This document shows positions 6,645-14,700 of a DNA stretch of 34,301 bases, one piece after another; position 1 is the first letter of the stretch, and each line of letters begins with the position of its first letter. The notes beneath the pieces were generated by a model that was given only the letters and a program-made list of their open reading frames with translations, did no database searches and was not told where the DNA came from. Location of the stretch: contig MFIM01000012.1 of NCBI GenBank assembly GCA_001780725.1, positions 1-34,301 of the forward strand. Direction: 5' to 3'. This DNA is from Candidatus Giovannonibacteria bacterium RIFCSPLOWO2_02_FULL_45_28 (GTDB taxonomy: Bacteria; Patescibacteriota; Minisyncoccia; UBA11713; 2-01-FULL-45-33). The translations under genes were made by a program, and so were the position numbers.

Positions 6645-7565
6645 ATGGGATTAGTTGAACATTGTGAAAATTTGGGGTGGGAGGGGTGTATTAATATAGA
6701 CAAAAAACCGGAAAGCGTTTTGCTTGTTAAAAACCTCTTGCGTAATACAAAGATCAATGAGGAGCTTAAAAAACACAGGTGGCCTAACACTCGCTATTAT
6801 GTTGATATGGTTACAGCCGAGCTTGAAAAAAACGGCGAGCTGCAAAAGCCGTGGCGGTGGGAACTTGCCGGATCCGGAAAAATCTCATGGTGGGCCGGGA
6901 ATGAAACTCTGCAAGAAGAGTTTCAAGCGCTCGCGCTGGAAGTAAAAGTTAAATTTTCTAAGAAATCAAAATTCAATATCGATAGCCCAGCGCAGAAAGA
7001 ATTTTTAAGTCATGTCGCGGAGCGCGTCCTGCAAGATGATACACTGCTTTTGCGGGCGGCGGATGCCACAGTAGAGTGCGAGAGTCTTGAAGAAACAGGC
7101 CTTCAAATTACGGAAAAAGAGCTCATTCACCGATTCACCGGCAAAAACAGGGACAGCGGCGGTCCATATCCGAAATTTCTTTATTTAGTTAAATCTGCAG
7201 AAGGCGAATTACGCAACGAACCAGTTAAAACAACTATTTCAGCGCCGAAATGGGTTAAGCTCCGAGATCTCTATGTGTGGAAAGATCGCGATGTTGAAGA
7301 AGAGCAGTTTTTAATTCACAAGAGCCACTTAGGAGCGATATTAATAGCTCTTAAGAAATTTATAGACGGCGGTGAACCAAAATTCCAGCATCTAGCCAAT
7401 TTGCTTGAAAAGAGAATGGTCAGACCGTACTACAATAATCCACGCGCCGCCGAACAGGAAAAAGCCATTAGAGCGCCAGAAGAAGAAAAGCAGACTCCGG
7501 CAATCAATTACGAAAGCTGGAGGGAGGTAGCCGAAGACAGCAAAATCAAGCCGCTACGCAAGTAG
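6645..7565 (+). CDS. Hypothetical protein with degenerate Nudix-like motif
   Basis: A 306-residue soluble protein with its own promoter, a strong ribosome site (AAGGAG) and a terminator overlapping its stop. VECESLEETGLQITEKEL (about residues 145-162) resembles the second half of a Nudix box (RExxEExGL), but the Arg is Cys and the upstream Gly and Glu are not evident, so catalytic activity is doubtful. The N-terminal third (ELKKHRWPNTRYYVDMVTAELEKNGEL, GKISWWAG) is helical and aromatic. The C-terminus is charged and probably disordered. It is convergent with rnc. The function is unknown; the Nudix relation is only a hint. Confidence 0.7.
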   Translation: MGLVEHCENLGWEGCINIDKKPESVLLVKNLLRNTKINEELKKHRWPNTRYYVDMVTAELEKNGELQKPWRWELAGSGKISWWAGNETLQEEFQALALEVKVKFSKKSKFNIDSPAQKEFLSHVAERVLQDDTLLLRAADATVECESLEETGLQITEKELIHRFTGKNRDSGGPYPKFLYLVKSAEGELRNEPVKTTISAPKWVKLRDLYVWKDRDVEEEQFLIHKSHLGAILIALKKFIDGGEPKFQHLANLLEKRMVRPYYNNPRAAEQEKAIRAPEEEKQTPAINYESWREVAEDSKIKPLRK

Positions 7566-7570
7566 CGGCT
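7549..7570 (+). terminator. Terminator overlapping stop codon
   Basis: Perfect 9-bp stem AGCCGCTAC/GTAGCGGCT with loop GCAA, followed by TTTATTT. The stop codon TAG lies in the 3' arm. Confidence 0.85.
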
Positions 7571-7577
7571 TTTATTT

Positions 7578-7716
7578 ACCCCCACACCAATTGAGTTATT
7601 GCAAATTTTCTGTGGGAATAGTTACTAACAGTTTTCAATGCAAAATATTAAGCGAGGTTTAGGCAAGTAAATATAAATTTGCGTCAGCCACAGAATACCT
7701 CAATTGGTGTGGGGGT
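7578..7716. repeat. 139-bp element with 18-bp terminal inverted repeats
   Basis: Perfect 18-bp arms begin ACCCCCACACC (7578-7595) and end GGTGTGGGGGT (7699-7716). They sit between a convergent pair and end exactly at the rnc stop codon. Two nested complementary pairs, GCAAATTT/AAATTTGC and CTGTGG/CCACAG, cannot form together, so alternative folds exist. It could be a miniature mobile element, a two-sided transcription barrier or a structured 3' UTR of rnc. No ORF is inside. Confidence 0.75.
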
Positions 7717-8409
7717 TTATCCCCAATTTTTCACTTTTAGCGCGGCCTCGGCGGCACTTTGCTGCGCCATCTGTTTAGACGCGCCTTCGCCTTCGGCTAC
7801 CAACTCCTTCCCCAAATAAACTCCGACAATAAAATGCTTGTCGTGATCCGGCCCCCATTCTTTAATAACTTGATAAGTAGGAGTAATCCCGACGCGCTCT
7901 TGGGCTTCTTCTTGAAAAAGACTTTTTGCGTCCCTGTAGAGTTTTTTTTCTAAAATTTCTGAAAGTTTCGCGGTCAAAACTCTTAAAATAAAATCCCGCG
8001 TCGGGTTGTAACCTTGGTCAAGATAGATCGCCCCTACAACCGCTTCAAAGGTGTTTGCTAAAATGTACTGCCTCGCACGGCCTATGTCTTTCGCCTCGCC
8101 GCGCGAAAGCAGCAAAAAATTATTAAAATCCAGCTCGCTCGCCACAGCCCCAAGCATATTTGCGTTAACCAAAGAAGCGCGCAGAGCCGTCAAATCGCCC
8201 TCCGGTTTTTCCGGAAATTTTTCATAGAGATATTCGGTAATCACAAGCTCTAAAACCGCATCTCCTAAAAACTCAAGCCGCTCGTTGTGTCCGCCACCCA
8301 TATTCGGGTTCTCATTTAAATAAGAACGGTGAGTTAAAGCTGTACGCAAAAGATCTTTGTTATGAAAAACAATGCCCAATGTTTCTTCAAATTTTGATAA
8401 GTTAAGCAA
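7717..8409 (-). CDS. rnc: Ribonuclease III
   Basis: A 230-residue double-strand-specific RNase that processes rRNA and other structured transcripts. The RNase III signature NERLEFLGDAVLELV (residues 42-56) carries the metal-binding Glu and Asp, and EAVVGAIYLDQGY is the second acidic motif. The double-stranded RNA-binding domain follows (DAKSLFQEEAQERVGITPTYQVI to the end, AAEAALKVKNWG). It lies 10 nt downstream of nusB-nudix in the same operon. Long perfect stems occur both after its stop codon (7578-7716) and in the intergenic region upstream of nusB (9363-9421), so self-processing of its own mRNA is plausible. Confidence 0.97.
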   Translation of the reverse strand: MLNLSKFEETLGIVFHNKDLLRTALTHRSYLNENPNMGGGHNERLEFLGDAVLELVITEYLYEKFPEKPEGDLTALRASLVNANMLGAVASELDFNNFLLLSRGEAKDIGRARQYILANTFEAVVGAIYLDQGYNPTRDFILRVLTAKLSEILEKKLYRDAKSLFQEEAQERVGITPTYQVIKEWGPDHDKHFIVGVYLGKELVAEGEGASKQMAQQSAAEAALKVKNWG

Positions 8410-8419
8410 GTTAAGTGAA

Positions 8420-9313
8420 TTAAGTTGTTAAACCAAGCTCTTTGAGAGCTGATTCCAAAATCGGCTTAATGTCCGAATACATTTTAAGTCCTCTAACTTC
8501 GTCCAGCGTAAACCAGCGCACGTCATCCAATCCGCCGGAGCTTTCAAGTTTTAATTCCTTATCTTTTGTCTCGGCGAGAAAAAAATTTACATGCCGCCTG
8601 GTCGGGCCGGTCTCCGGATCGGAGGCGATATATTCATTTTCGCCTATTTTTTTAATAATATTCAGATTTTTTAGACCAATTTCTTCCTTAGTTTTTCTGA
8701 CAGTGCCCTTTTCAACATCTTCGTTTTTATTCAAATGTCCTTTTGAAAAAGTCCAGTAGCCGAAGACGTCGTGCACTAAGGCAAATAAAATTTCCTTTCC
8801 GTCTCTGCGGATAACCACCGCTCCGCCCAAATCTTCTTTGGGTAGTTTTGCCAAATCCAATTCGTAATGTTTTTTGCCTTTTCCGTCTTTTCCCGGCTCG
8901 CCGAGTTCCCTGTAAACGGTTCCCAAAACGCCGTTAACAAACCTGCCGGAAGAATCTCCACCGAAAGTTTTTGCAAGCTCAATCGCTTCATTAATCGCCA
9001 CCTTTTGCGGCACCTCTTTGTGATTTCCGAAAAGCAATTCGTAAAGGCCTATGCGAAGAACATTCCTGTCCACGGGCGCAATCTGCGCAATCGGCCAGTC
9101 CGGCGCGGCTTTTTCAATGATGCCGTCTATTTCTTCTTTGCGCTTAACCACGCCTTCCGCCATTTTTTTAGCAAAACCGCCGTCTTCCAATCCGGGTCCG
9201 AATTCGGAAATATCACGATCCAAAATCGCGCCGATTTTACTTTTCCCGCCGTAGAAATCCCATTCAAAAAGGGACTGCATGACGATTGATCTTGAAAGGT
9301 GCCGGTTGGCCAT
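8420..9313 (-). CDS. nusB: NusB antitermination factor fused to a Nudix hydrolase domain
   Basis: Residues 1-135 are a complete NusB (starting MANRHLSRSIVMQSLFEWDF, with APVDRNVLRIGLYELLF and VAINEAIELAKTFGGDSSGRFVNGVLG). NusB binds boxA RNA with S10 during rRNA transcription antitermination. After a basic linker (GKDGKGKKHYELDLAKLPKE) residues 163-297 form a Nudix domain of the NTP/Ap4A-hydrolase type, with the box at G192 through L214. The usual Arg-Glu pair is Arg-Lys (R206, K207), while the metal-binding E210 and E211 are kept. The next gene is rnc. No Shine-Dalgarno is visible before the ATG; instead the start region repeats a GCCAACCG that can pair with the upstream stem-loop. A fusion from a deletion between two genes is the simplest origin. 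Confidence 0.93.
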   Translation of the reverse strand: MANRHLSRSIVMQSLFEWDFYGGKSKIGAILDRDISEFGPGLEDGGFAKKMAEGVVKRKEEIDGIIEKAAPDWPIAQIAPVDRNVLRIGLYELLFGNHKEVPQKVAINEAIELAKTFGGDSSGRFVNGVLGTVYRELGEPGKDGKGKKHYELDLAKLPKEDLGGAVVIRRDGKEILFALVHDVFGYWTFSKGHLNKNEDVEKGTVRKTKEEIGLKNLNIIKKIGENEYIASDPETGPTRRHVNFFLAETKDKELKLESSGGLDDVRWFTLDEVRGLKMYSDIKPILESALKELGLTT

Positions 9314-9338
9314 AAGTGTTTTAGATAAATCAGAATAG

Positions 9339-9421
9339 TTTTTACGGTTGGCCTATTAATTAAGTCAAACTAAATAATTTTTACTAAAAGAAGCCAACCG
9401 TAAAAATTATTTAGTTTGACT
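9339..9421 (-). promoter_or_regulatory. Mutually exclusive stem-loops between rpmF and nusB
   Basis: A perfect 22-bp stem joins 9363-9384 and 9400-9421 with a 15-nt loop. An alternative 14-bp stem joins 9339-9352 and 9393-9406. They share 9400-9406, so only one can form. The loop sequence CGGTTGGC can also pair with GCCAACCG at codons 2-4 of nusB (9303-9310). The rpmF stop codon lies in the 22-bp stem. It may be a terminator, an RNase III site or a translational switch. Confidence 0.7.
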
Positions 9422-9643
9422 GGTCTCTAATTCTCTTGTTTTCTCCTTGCGTTCCTTTTTTGTTAATTTTTTAAGCACATCAATTACCTCCCGCCCTTTA
9501 TAAAACCCACAGTTTTGGCAAACCGTGTGCGGCGGTGTTTTTGCCCCGCATTTCTGGCATTTCGCAAGACTCCCAAGCTTTAAAGCGTGGTGAGACCTGC
9601 GGTGTCCTGTATGGGAAGGGGTGTGCCTCATTCTGACTGTCAT
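9407..9643 (-). CDS. rpmF: Ribosomal protein L32
   Basis: A 78-residue large-subunit protein with the L32 pattern: basic His-rich start ([21 protein letters not shown]), then the zinc ribbon [18 protein letters not shown], then [11 protein letters not shown] and a basic tail. The usual AVPKRRxSK start is replaced by [11 protein letters not shown] chose the ATG at 9643; the upstream extension ([12 protein letters not shown]) covers the promoter and is not L32-like. The -10 TAGAAT (9651-9656) lies 7 nt before the ATG, predicting a leaderless mRNA. The stop codon is part of a 22-bp stem that precedes nusB-nudix and rnc. Confidence 0.93.
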   Translation of the reverse strand: MTVRMRHTPSHTGHRRSHHALKLGSLAKCQKCGAKTPPHTVCQNCGFYKGREVIDVLKKLTKKERKEKTRELETSQTK

Positions 9644-9650
9644 AAAGCAT

Positions 9651-9679
9651 ATTCTAGCATAAAAAAGAAAAGCCCGCAA
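9651..9679 (-). promoter_or_regulatory. rpmF promoter
   Basis: -10 TAGAAT (9651-9656), 17-nt spacer and a weak -35 TTGCGG (9674-9679). The -35 lies in the terminator of the upstream unit. Confidence 0.5.
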
Positions 9680-9703
9680 ACTTGCAGGCCAAAAGCGGGC
9701 TTT
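9669..9703 (-). terminator. Terminator upstream of rpmF
   Basis: Stem AAAGCCCGC/GCGGGCTTT with a 17-nt loop, then on the minus strand TTTTCTTTTTT. It would end transcripts from rnhB. Between it and rnhB (9705-9822) there is only a 29-codon frame (9702-9791, minus), which I do not call as a gene. Confidence 0.7.
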
Positions 9704-9822
9704 ATTTTACTGGCAAAAATTTTTGATCAAATCTTATTACCAAAAGCCAATTATCTATGAACCGCTTATCAGCGCTACCGTTAATATGCATCTTTGAGGC
9801 TCTGTCTTGTTTTAGACTAGCA

Positions 9823-10419
9823 TTAAACAAAATTATGACAAAAGCTAAGGCGGTGGATAGATGATAAGCCGTGTTTTTTTATTGCTTGTCGATGGAGTTT
9901 CGTGCCATAACCCTTGTGAACAGCAAGGCCGTATTGCGGAAACAACTTATGCAGCCGCGTCATTTTTCTGTCGCGGTAAACTTTAGCGACAATGGATGCG
10001 GCGGCAATCAGCGGAATTTTTTCATCGCCCTTGATTATTGTCTTTTGGTTCAAATATGTTCTGGGGGCATAGAGACTGCCGTCCAGCAAAATTTTGTAGT
10101 TTATGGTTGATAGTTGGTAGTTGGTAGTTAATTTGCGCAGGCACCTGCTGACAGCCAAACGCGCCGAGGCAGATATGCCAATTCTATCTATAATTTGCGA
10201 ACCGACCGAAGCAATAGCAAAGCCGAGTGCTTTATGCCGTAAGCCATACGCCTTAATTTTGGATTCCCAAACTTTGCGCTGCTTTGCGCTTAATTTTTTG
10301 GAATCTCTGATGCCGCGAAAATTAACCGCGCGCCGCATTAAAACCGCGGCAACGGTCAATGGACCCGCAAGACATCCTCGCCCAACCTCGTCAATTCCTA
10401 CAATAAATTTTCTTGCCAT
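9823..10419 (-). CDS. rnhB: Ribonuclease HII
   Basis: A 198-residue enzyme that removes ribonucleotides and RNA primers from RNA-DNA hybrids. It starts MARKFIVGIDEVGRGCLAGPL, with the catalytic Asp10-Glu11 pair, followed by DSKKLSAKQR, the Asp of ILLDGSLY (about residue 113), IPLIAAASIVAKVYRDR and the C-terminal YGLAVHKGYGTKLH. Between RKLT and KILLDG lies an in-frame tandem repeat encoding TNYQLSTINY (DNA near 10096-10131), absent from usual RNase HII proteins. The -10 TAGGAT (10426-10431, with TGA upstream) ends 6 nt before the ATG, so the mRNA is probably leaderless. Confidence 0.96.
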   Translation of the reverse strand: MARKFIVGIDEVGRGCLAGPLTVAAVLMRRAVNFRGIRDSKKLSAKQRKVWESKIKAYGLRHKALGFAIASVGSQIIDRIGISASARLAVSRCLRKLTTNYQLSTINYKILLDGSLYAPRTYLNQKTIIKGDEKIPLIAAASIVAKVYRDRKMTRLHKLFPQYGLAVHKGYGTKLHRQAIKKHGLSSIHRLSFCHNFV

Positions 10420-10443
10420 ATTAAAATCCTATCACAACCCCAC

Positions 10444-10472
10444 ACATGTTAGACGCCGAGCTTCTAACATGT
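10444..10472. repeat. REP-like hairpin, left of RAYT gene
   Basis: Perfect 10-bp arms ACATGTTAGA/TCTAACATGT around CGCCGAGCT. The 25-nt core is identical to the copy at 11119-11143. TAGCAT right after it (10473-10478) serves as a -10 box 7 nt before the transposase ATG. Confidence 0.85.
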
Positions 10473-10485
10473 TAGCATAACACCA

Positions 10486-11148
10486 ATGAGAACAACGCCA
10501 ATTGCGCCCGGAGAATATTACCACATCTTTAATCGAAGTAATGATAAACAACCAATCTTTTACGAAACAAAAGACTGGGTGCGCTTCTTGTTCCTTATTT
10601 TACATATGCAATCTCCAGAAATATTTTATAACATCGGCCGCAATATCTCCAAATTTGTTAGAAGCCGAGCTTTTAACATAAATGGCGAAATAATGTCTGA
10701 AATAATCAAAAACCGTACCGTAGAATTAGTTTCTTACGCTTTAATGCCTAATCATTTCCACCTGACAGTTAAAGAAGTTAAAGAAAATGGTATTTCACAG
10801 TACATGCAGCGTGTTTTGACAGCTTACCCAAAATACTTCAACACAAAATACAATAAATCAGGTCATTTATTTCAAGGGCCGTATAAAATCGTACACACGG
10901 AAGATAACAAGCAACTTTTATATCTCTCTGCGTACATTCATAAAAACCCTCGAGAACTAAAGGAGTGGAGACAAAAGGAACATAATTATCCTTGGTCCAG
11001 CTACCAAGATTATGTTGGCGAAAACAGATGGGGGAATTTATTATCGCAAGACATTATTTTGGATCAGTTTGAAAACAAATCCGAATATTACAACTTTGTA
11101 AAAACAAATACCGCAAAAATGTTAGACGCCGAGCTTCTAACATTTTAA
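10486..11148 (+). CDS. REP-associated tyrosine transposase (RAYT, Y1/IS200 superfamily)
   Basis: A 220-residue Y1 transposase. It has the start APGEYYHIFNRSNDKQPIF, the HUH motif MPNHFHL (H90, H92), the catalytic tyrosine helix YMQRVLTAYPKYFNTKY, and SGHLFQGPYK followed by YIHKNPRELK and YPWSSYQDY. Such proteins nick single-stranded DNA at REP hairpins. The gene is bracketed by two identical 25-bp hairpin cores, and a third variant lies inside the coding sequence (10656-10678). The right copy encodes the C-terminus and holds the stop codon. It has a -10 seven nt upstream of the ATG and no ribosome site. It appears intact. Confidence 0.92.
   Translation: MRTTPIAPGEYYHIFNRSNDKQPIFYETKDWVRFLFLILHMQSPEIFYNIGRNISKFVRSRAFNINGEIMSEIIKNRTVELVSYALMPNHFHLTVKEVKENGISQYMQRVLTAYPKYFNTKYNKSGHLFQGPYKIVHTEDNKQLLYLSAYIHKNPRELKEWRQKEHNYPWSSYQDYVGENRWGNLLSQDIILDQFENKSEYYNFVKTNTAKMLDAELLTF
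10656..10678. repeat. REP-like hairpin inside the RAYT gene
   Basis: TGTTAGAAGC/GCTTTTAACA arms with loop CGA (one G-T mismatch), a variant of the flanking repeats, in frame within the transposase. Confidence 0.7.
11116..11146. repeat. REP-like hairpin at the end of the RAYT gene
   Basis: Perfect 11-bp arms AAAATGTTAGA/TCTAACATTTT with the same core loop as the left copy; it encodes MLDAELLTF and overlaps the stop. Confidence 0.85.
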
Positions 11149-11166
11149 GTCAAAAAAATAAGCAAA

Positions 11167-11186
11167 AAGACGGGTGCGCCCGTCTT
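11167..11186 (-). terminator. Terminator of the secreted-protein gene
   Basis: 8-bp stem AAGACGGG/CCCGTCTT with loop TGCG, followed by TTTTTGC on the minus strand; overlaps the stop codon region at 11185. Confidence 0.75.
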
Positions 11187-11682
11187 AATCTAAAACCTCA
11201 TAGCCATGTTTTTTCCAATAAAGTTTTAACCTTCTCCAGTCGTTCGAAATAAAGTTTTTTAGCCATTCCTCTGTTCTTGATTTGTCATCAGCCCCGCACA
11301 TATCAACCACAGCCTCGCTGCCATCAGCATGTTTCGTTGGCCAAATGCCTCCAAAAAACATAGGTTTACAACCACCGACTAAATTGCTGCTACCCAGCAA
11401 GGCATTAACCTGTTCTGACTCAAGCGGCTGACCATAAATATAAATTGGCCGGTGGCTCAATTTCTTAACATTGGTTATCAAATCCTTAATTTGGCCACGA
11501 ACTGTCTGGTCAGATGCATCATAAAATTTCATAGATACTGCCAAGCCCCTTATGCCGTCCTTTTTTGAAACTGCATTCTGTAGTTCGTCAAAAGAAGCCA
11601 CAAAAGAAATATCGTCTTCTGCTCCTAAAGCCGGGTTGCCAAACAAAAAGAGTGCAAATAAAACCGCAATTACCGTTTTCAT
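11185..11682 (-). CDS. Secreted hypothetical protein
   Basis: A 165-residue protein with a clear Sec signal peptide (MKTVIAVLFALFLFGNPALGA, cleavage after about residue 21). The mature part alternates strands and helices and has two cysteines (GGCKPMFF and VDMCGADD) that could form a disulfide. DLITNVKKLSHRPIYIYGQPLESEQVNAL recalls a periplasmic binding-type fold but no family is identified. It has an AGGAGG ribosome site 4 nt before the ATG, a promoter (TAGACA, 17 nt, TAGGCT) and a terminator, so it is a monocistronic accessory gene divergent from dnaE. Confidence 0.75.
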   Translation of the reverse strand: MKTVIAVLFALFLFGNPALGAEDDISFVASFDELQNAVSKKDGIRGLAVSMKFYDASDQTVRGQIKDLITNVKKLSHRPIYIYGQPLESEQVNALLGSSNLVGGCKPMFFGGIWPTKHADGSEAVVDMCGADDKSRTEEWLKNFISNDWRRLKLYWKKHGYEVLD

Positions 11683-11730
11683 GAAACCTCCTAATCTGCT
11701 AAAAGCCTAGCGCAATTAAAAATTTTTGTC

Positions 11731-11736
11731 TAGAAT
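11731..11736 (+). promoter_or_regulatory. dnaE -10 box
   Basis: TAGAAT ends 9 nt before the dnaE ATG, so the leader is at most 2-3 nt. No clear -35 is seen. Confidence 0.5.
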
Positions 11737-11745
11737 GGTATCATT

Positions 11746-14700
11746 ATGTCTTTCGTTCATCTCCATACACACTCCCACTACTCTCTCTTGGACGGGCTTT
11801 CCAAGATAGACGATATTGTGCAGCTCGCAAAAAAGCACAAAATGCCGGCAATTGCCATTACCGACCACGGCGCGATGTACGGCGTAATTGAATTTTATTT
11901 AAAATGCCAAAAGCAAGGCATAAAACCGATTATCGGAGTTGAAGCATATGTCGCCAACCGTTCCAGATTCCAAAAAGAACCGCACGTGGACAACAAGCGC
12001 TACCATCTTACGCTTTTGGCCAAAAACAACGCCGGATACCAAAATTTGATAAAGCTTACAACGTCCGCGCATCTTGAAGGATACTATTATAAACCGCGCG
12101 TGGACAAGGAACTTCTCCGAAAGCATTCGAAGGGGCTTATCGCGCTATCCGGATGCCCCGCGGGCGAACTCGGCCGCGCAATACAATCCGGAAACATTGA
12201 AAAAGCCGAAGCTGTCATAAAAGAATATCGGGAAATTTTCGGGGAAGAAAATTACTATTTGGAAATTATGCACCATCCGGAATTGCCGTATTACAGCGAA
12301 TGGAGGGCCTCGCTTATAAAGCTCGGGCGCAAACTCGGCGTGCCTCTGGCTGCAACACAGGACTCGCATTATCTCCATCCGGAAGACAAACTCGCGCACA
12401 AAACTCTTGTCGCTATTTCAACCAACTCCGATCTTGAGGATACTGCCATCTTTTCTGAAAACGGCGACTATCATTTAATTTCTACCGAAGAGGCCAATGA
12501 ATACTTCAAAGACATCCCGGAAGCGGTCAAAAATACGGAAAAGATCGCGGAAGTATGCAACGTAAATCTCACGTTAGGCAAATTCATTTTCCCCAATTTC
12601 CCCTTAGAACCCAAAAAAACGGCCGACCAAATGCTGGAAGATTTGACATTGAAGGCGGCTAAAGAACACGACTTGAACAAAAACAGCGAAGCAACGGAGC
12701 GTTTGCAATACGAGCTCGGAGTAATAAAAGAAAAAGGGTATTCAACTTATTTCCTGGTAGTAGCGGACCTCATACGCTTCGCCCGGGAAGCAAAAATTTA
12801 CACCACGGTTCGCGGCTCGGTAGCTGGCTCCCTGGTCGCGTATCTGTCTGGCATTACCAATGTAAATCCTCTAGAATTTCAGCTGCCTTTTGAACGCTTT
12901 TTAAATCCTTTTCGTCCGTCGGCTCCGGACATAGACATGGATTTTGCGGATAACCGCAGGCAAGAAGTAATTGATTACGCCAAAAGCAAATACGGAGCCG
13001 ACAAAGTCGCGCAGATCGGCACGTTCGGCACCATGCTGGCAAGGGGCGCCGTGCGGGATGTTGCCCGCGCGACCGGAAAATCCTACGAAACCGGAGATCG
13101 GATTGCCCGCTTAATACCGATGGGCTCCCAAGGATTTCCGATGACCATTGAACACGCCATGGAGCTTGAGCCGGAGCTGAAAAAGCTTTATGAAAATAAT
13201 CCGGAAGCGCGCGAAATAATTGATACGGCAAAAAAACTAGAGGGCACCGTCCGCCATGTTTCAGTTCACGCTGCCGGAGTGGTAATAGCCCCCGAGCCGC
13301 TTACAGAATACGTACCAATACAATACGATCCAAAAGGAACCGACAACATCATAACACAATATGACATGTATACCGTCGGCGAGGACGGCGTTGGGCTAAC
13401 CAAGCTTGATTTTTTAGGCATCCGCAACCTGGCCATTTTGGAAAACGCAGTAAGTTTGGTACTGGAGTATCGCGGCATAACAATTGATATTGAAAAAATT
13501 CCATTCAACGACGATAAAACTTTTACGATGCTTGCAAGAGGAGAAACAGAGGGCGTGTTCCAGTTAAACGGGGCCGGAATGACCAAACATCTTATGGAAC
13601 TTAAGCCGTCAACCGTATACGACATTAACGCTATGATTGCGCTTTACCGGCCGGGGCCGATGAACAACATTCCAGAATACATAGCGCGCAAGCACGGCGA
13701 ACGGAAAGTAACTTACTTTCATCCCAAAGTCGCAAAGTTTCTTGAAAAATCATACGGCATTTTGGTTTATCAGGACGACCTTTTGTTTACGGCAATGGAA
13801 TTGGCCGGATACAACTGGGAATCGGTGGATAAATTCCGCAAAGCCGTTGGCAAGAAAATACCGGCGGAAATGGCAAAACAGCATGAAATTTTTGTAAAAG
13901 GATGCCAAGAACATAGCGGCATGACAAAAGAAGAAGCGGAGAATGTCTGGAAATTATTTGAGCCATTCCAAGGGTATGGATTCAATAAAGCCCACGCAGC
14001 AAGCTACGGCCGGGTGGCTTACCAAACTGCGTATATGAAAGCCAATTATCCGGGGGAATATATGTGCGCAATACTTACTGCCGAAGCTGGAGATACCGAA
14101 AAAATCGGCCAGATAATAACCGAGTGCAAAAGAATGAATATACCCGTACTTCCTCCGAGCATTAACTTCTCCAACAAAGATTTTACTTTAATTAAAAGCG
14201 GCGGCAATCCTCCGCCAGCTGGCGGACGGGATCAGATTCGTTTTGGGCTTTTATCAATTAAAAACGTTGGCGCTGGCATAGTTGAAGCCATTATTGCAGA
14301 AAGAAAAAGAGGCGGAGCGTATAAAATGTTGGCTGACTTTTTGGAAAGGGTTGAGTCAAGGGATTTAAACAAAAAGTCCGTTGAATCGCTGGCAAAAGCC
14401 GGCGCGCTGGATGAATTTGGCGAAAGAAACAAAATCTTAAAAAATATGGACCGCATTTTAGAATACGCGCGCGAGTCTCATCAAACCAAGGCGCGCAACC
14501 AATCATCGCTTTTCAGCGTAATGGCGGATGCTTCGTCCGTCCCGCCGCTTCGCCTGGAAAAAACCCCGTCGGCGACACTTGAAGAAAAATTAAAATGGGA
14601 GCACGAGCTTTTGGGGCTTTACGTTTCGGGACATCCGTTGGAAAAAACTTTGGAGGCTGTCAAAAAAAGCCAAAACGGCAAAGCGATGACCATTGAAGCG

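Noticed and set aside
9702-9791. 29-codon ORF on the minus strand between rnhB and rpmF
   Set aside because: No ribosome site or recognisable product. It ends just before the terminator, which may be chance in a short AT-rich gap.
11899-14506. Several open frames on the minus strand within dnaE
   Set aside because: They are shadows of a clear, full-length DnaE; none has a ribosome site or recognisable domain.
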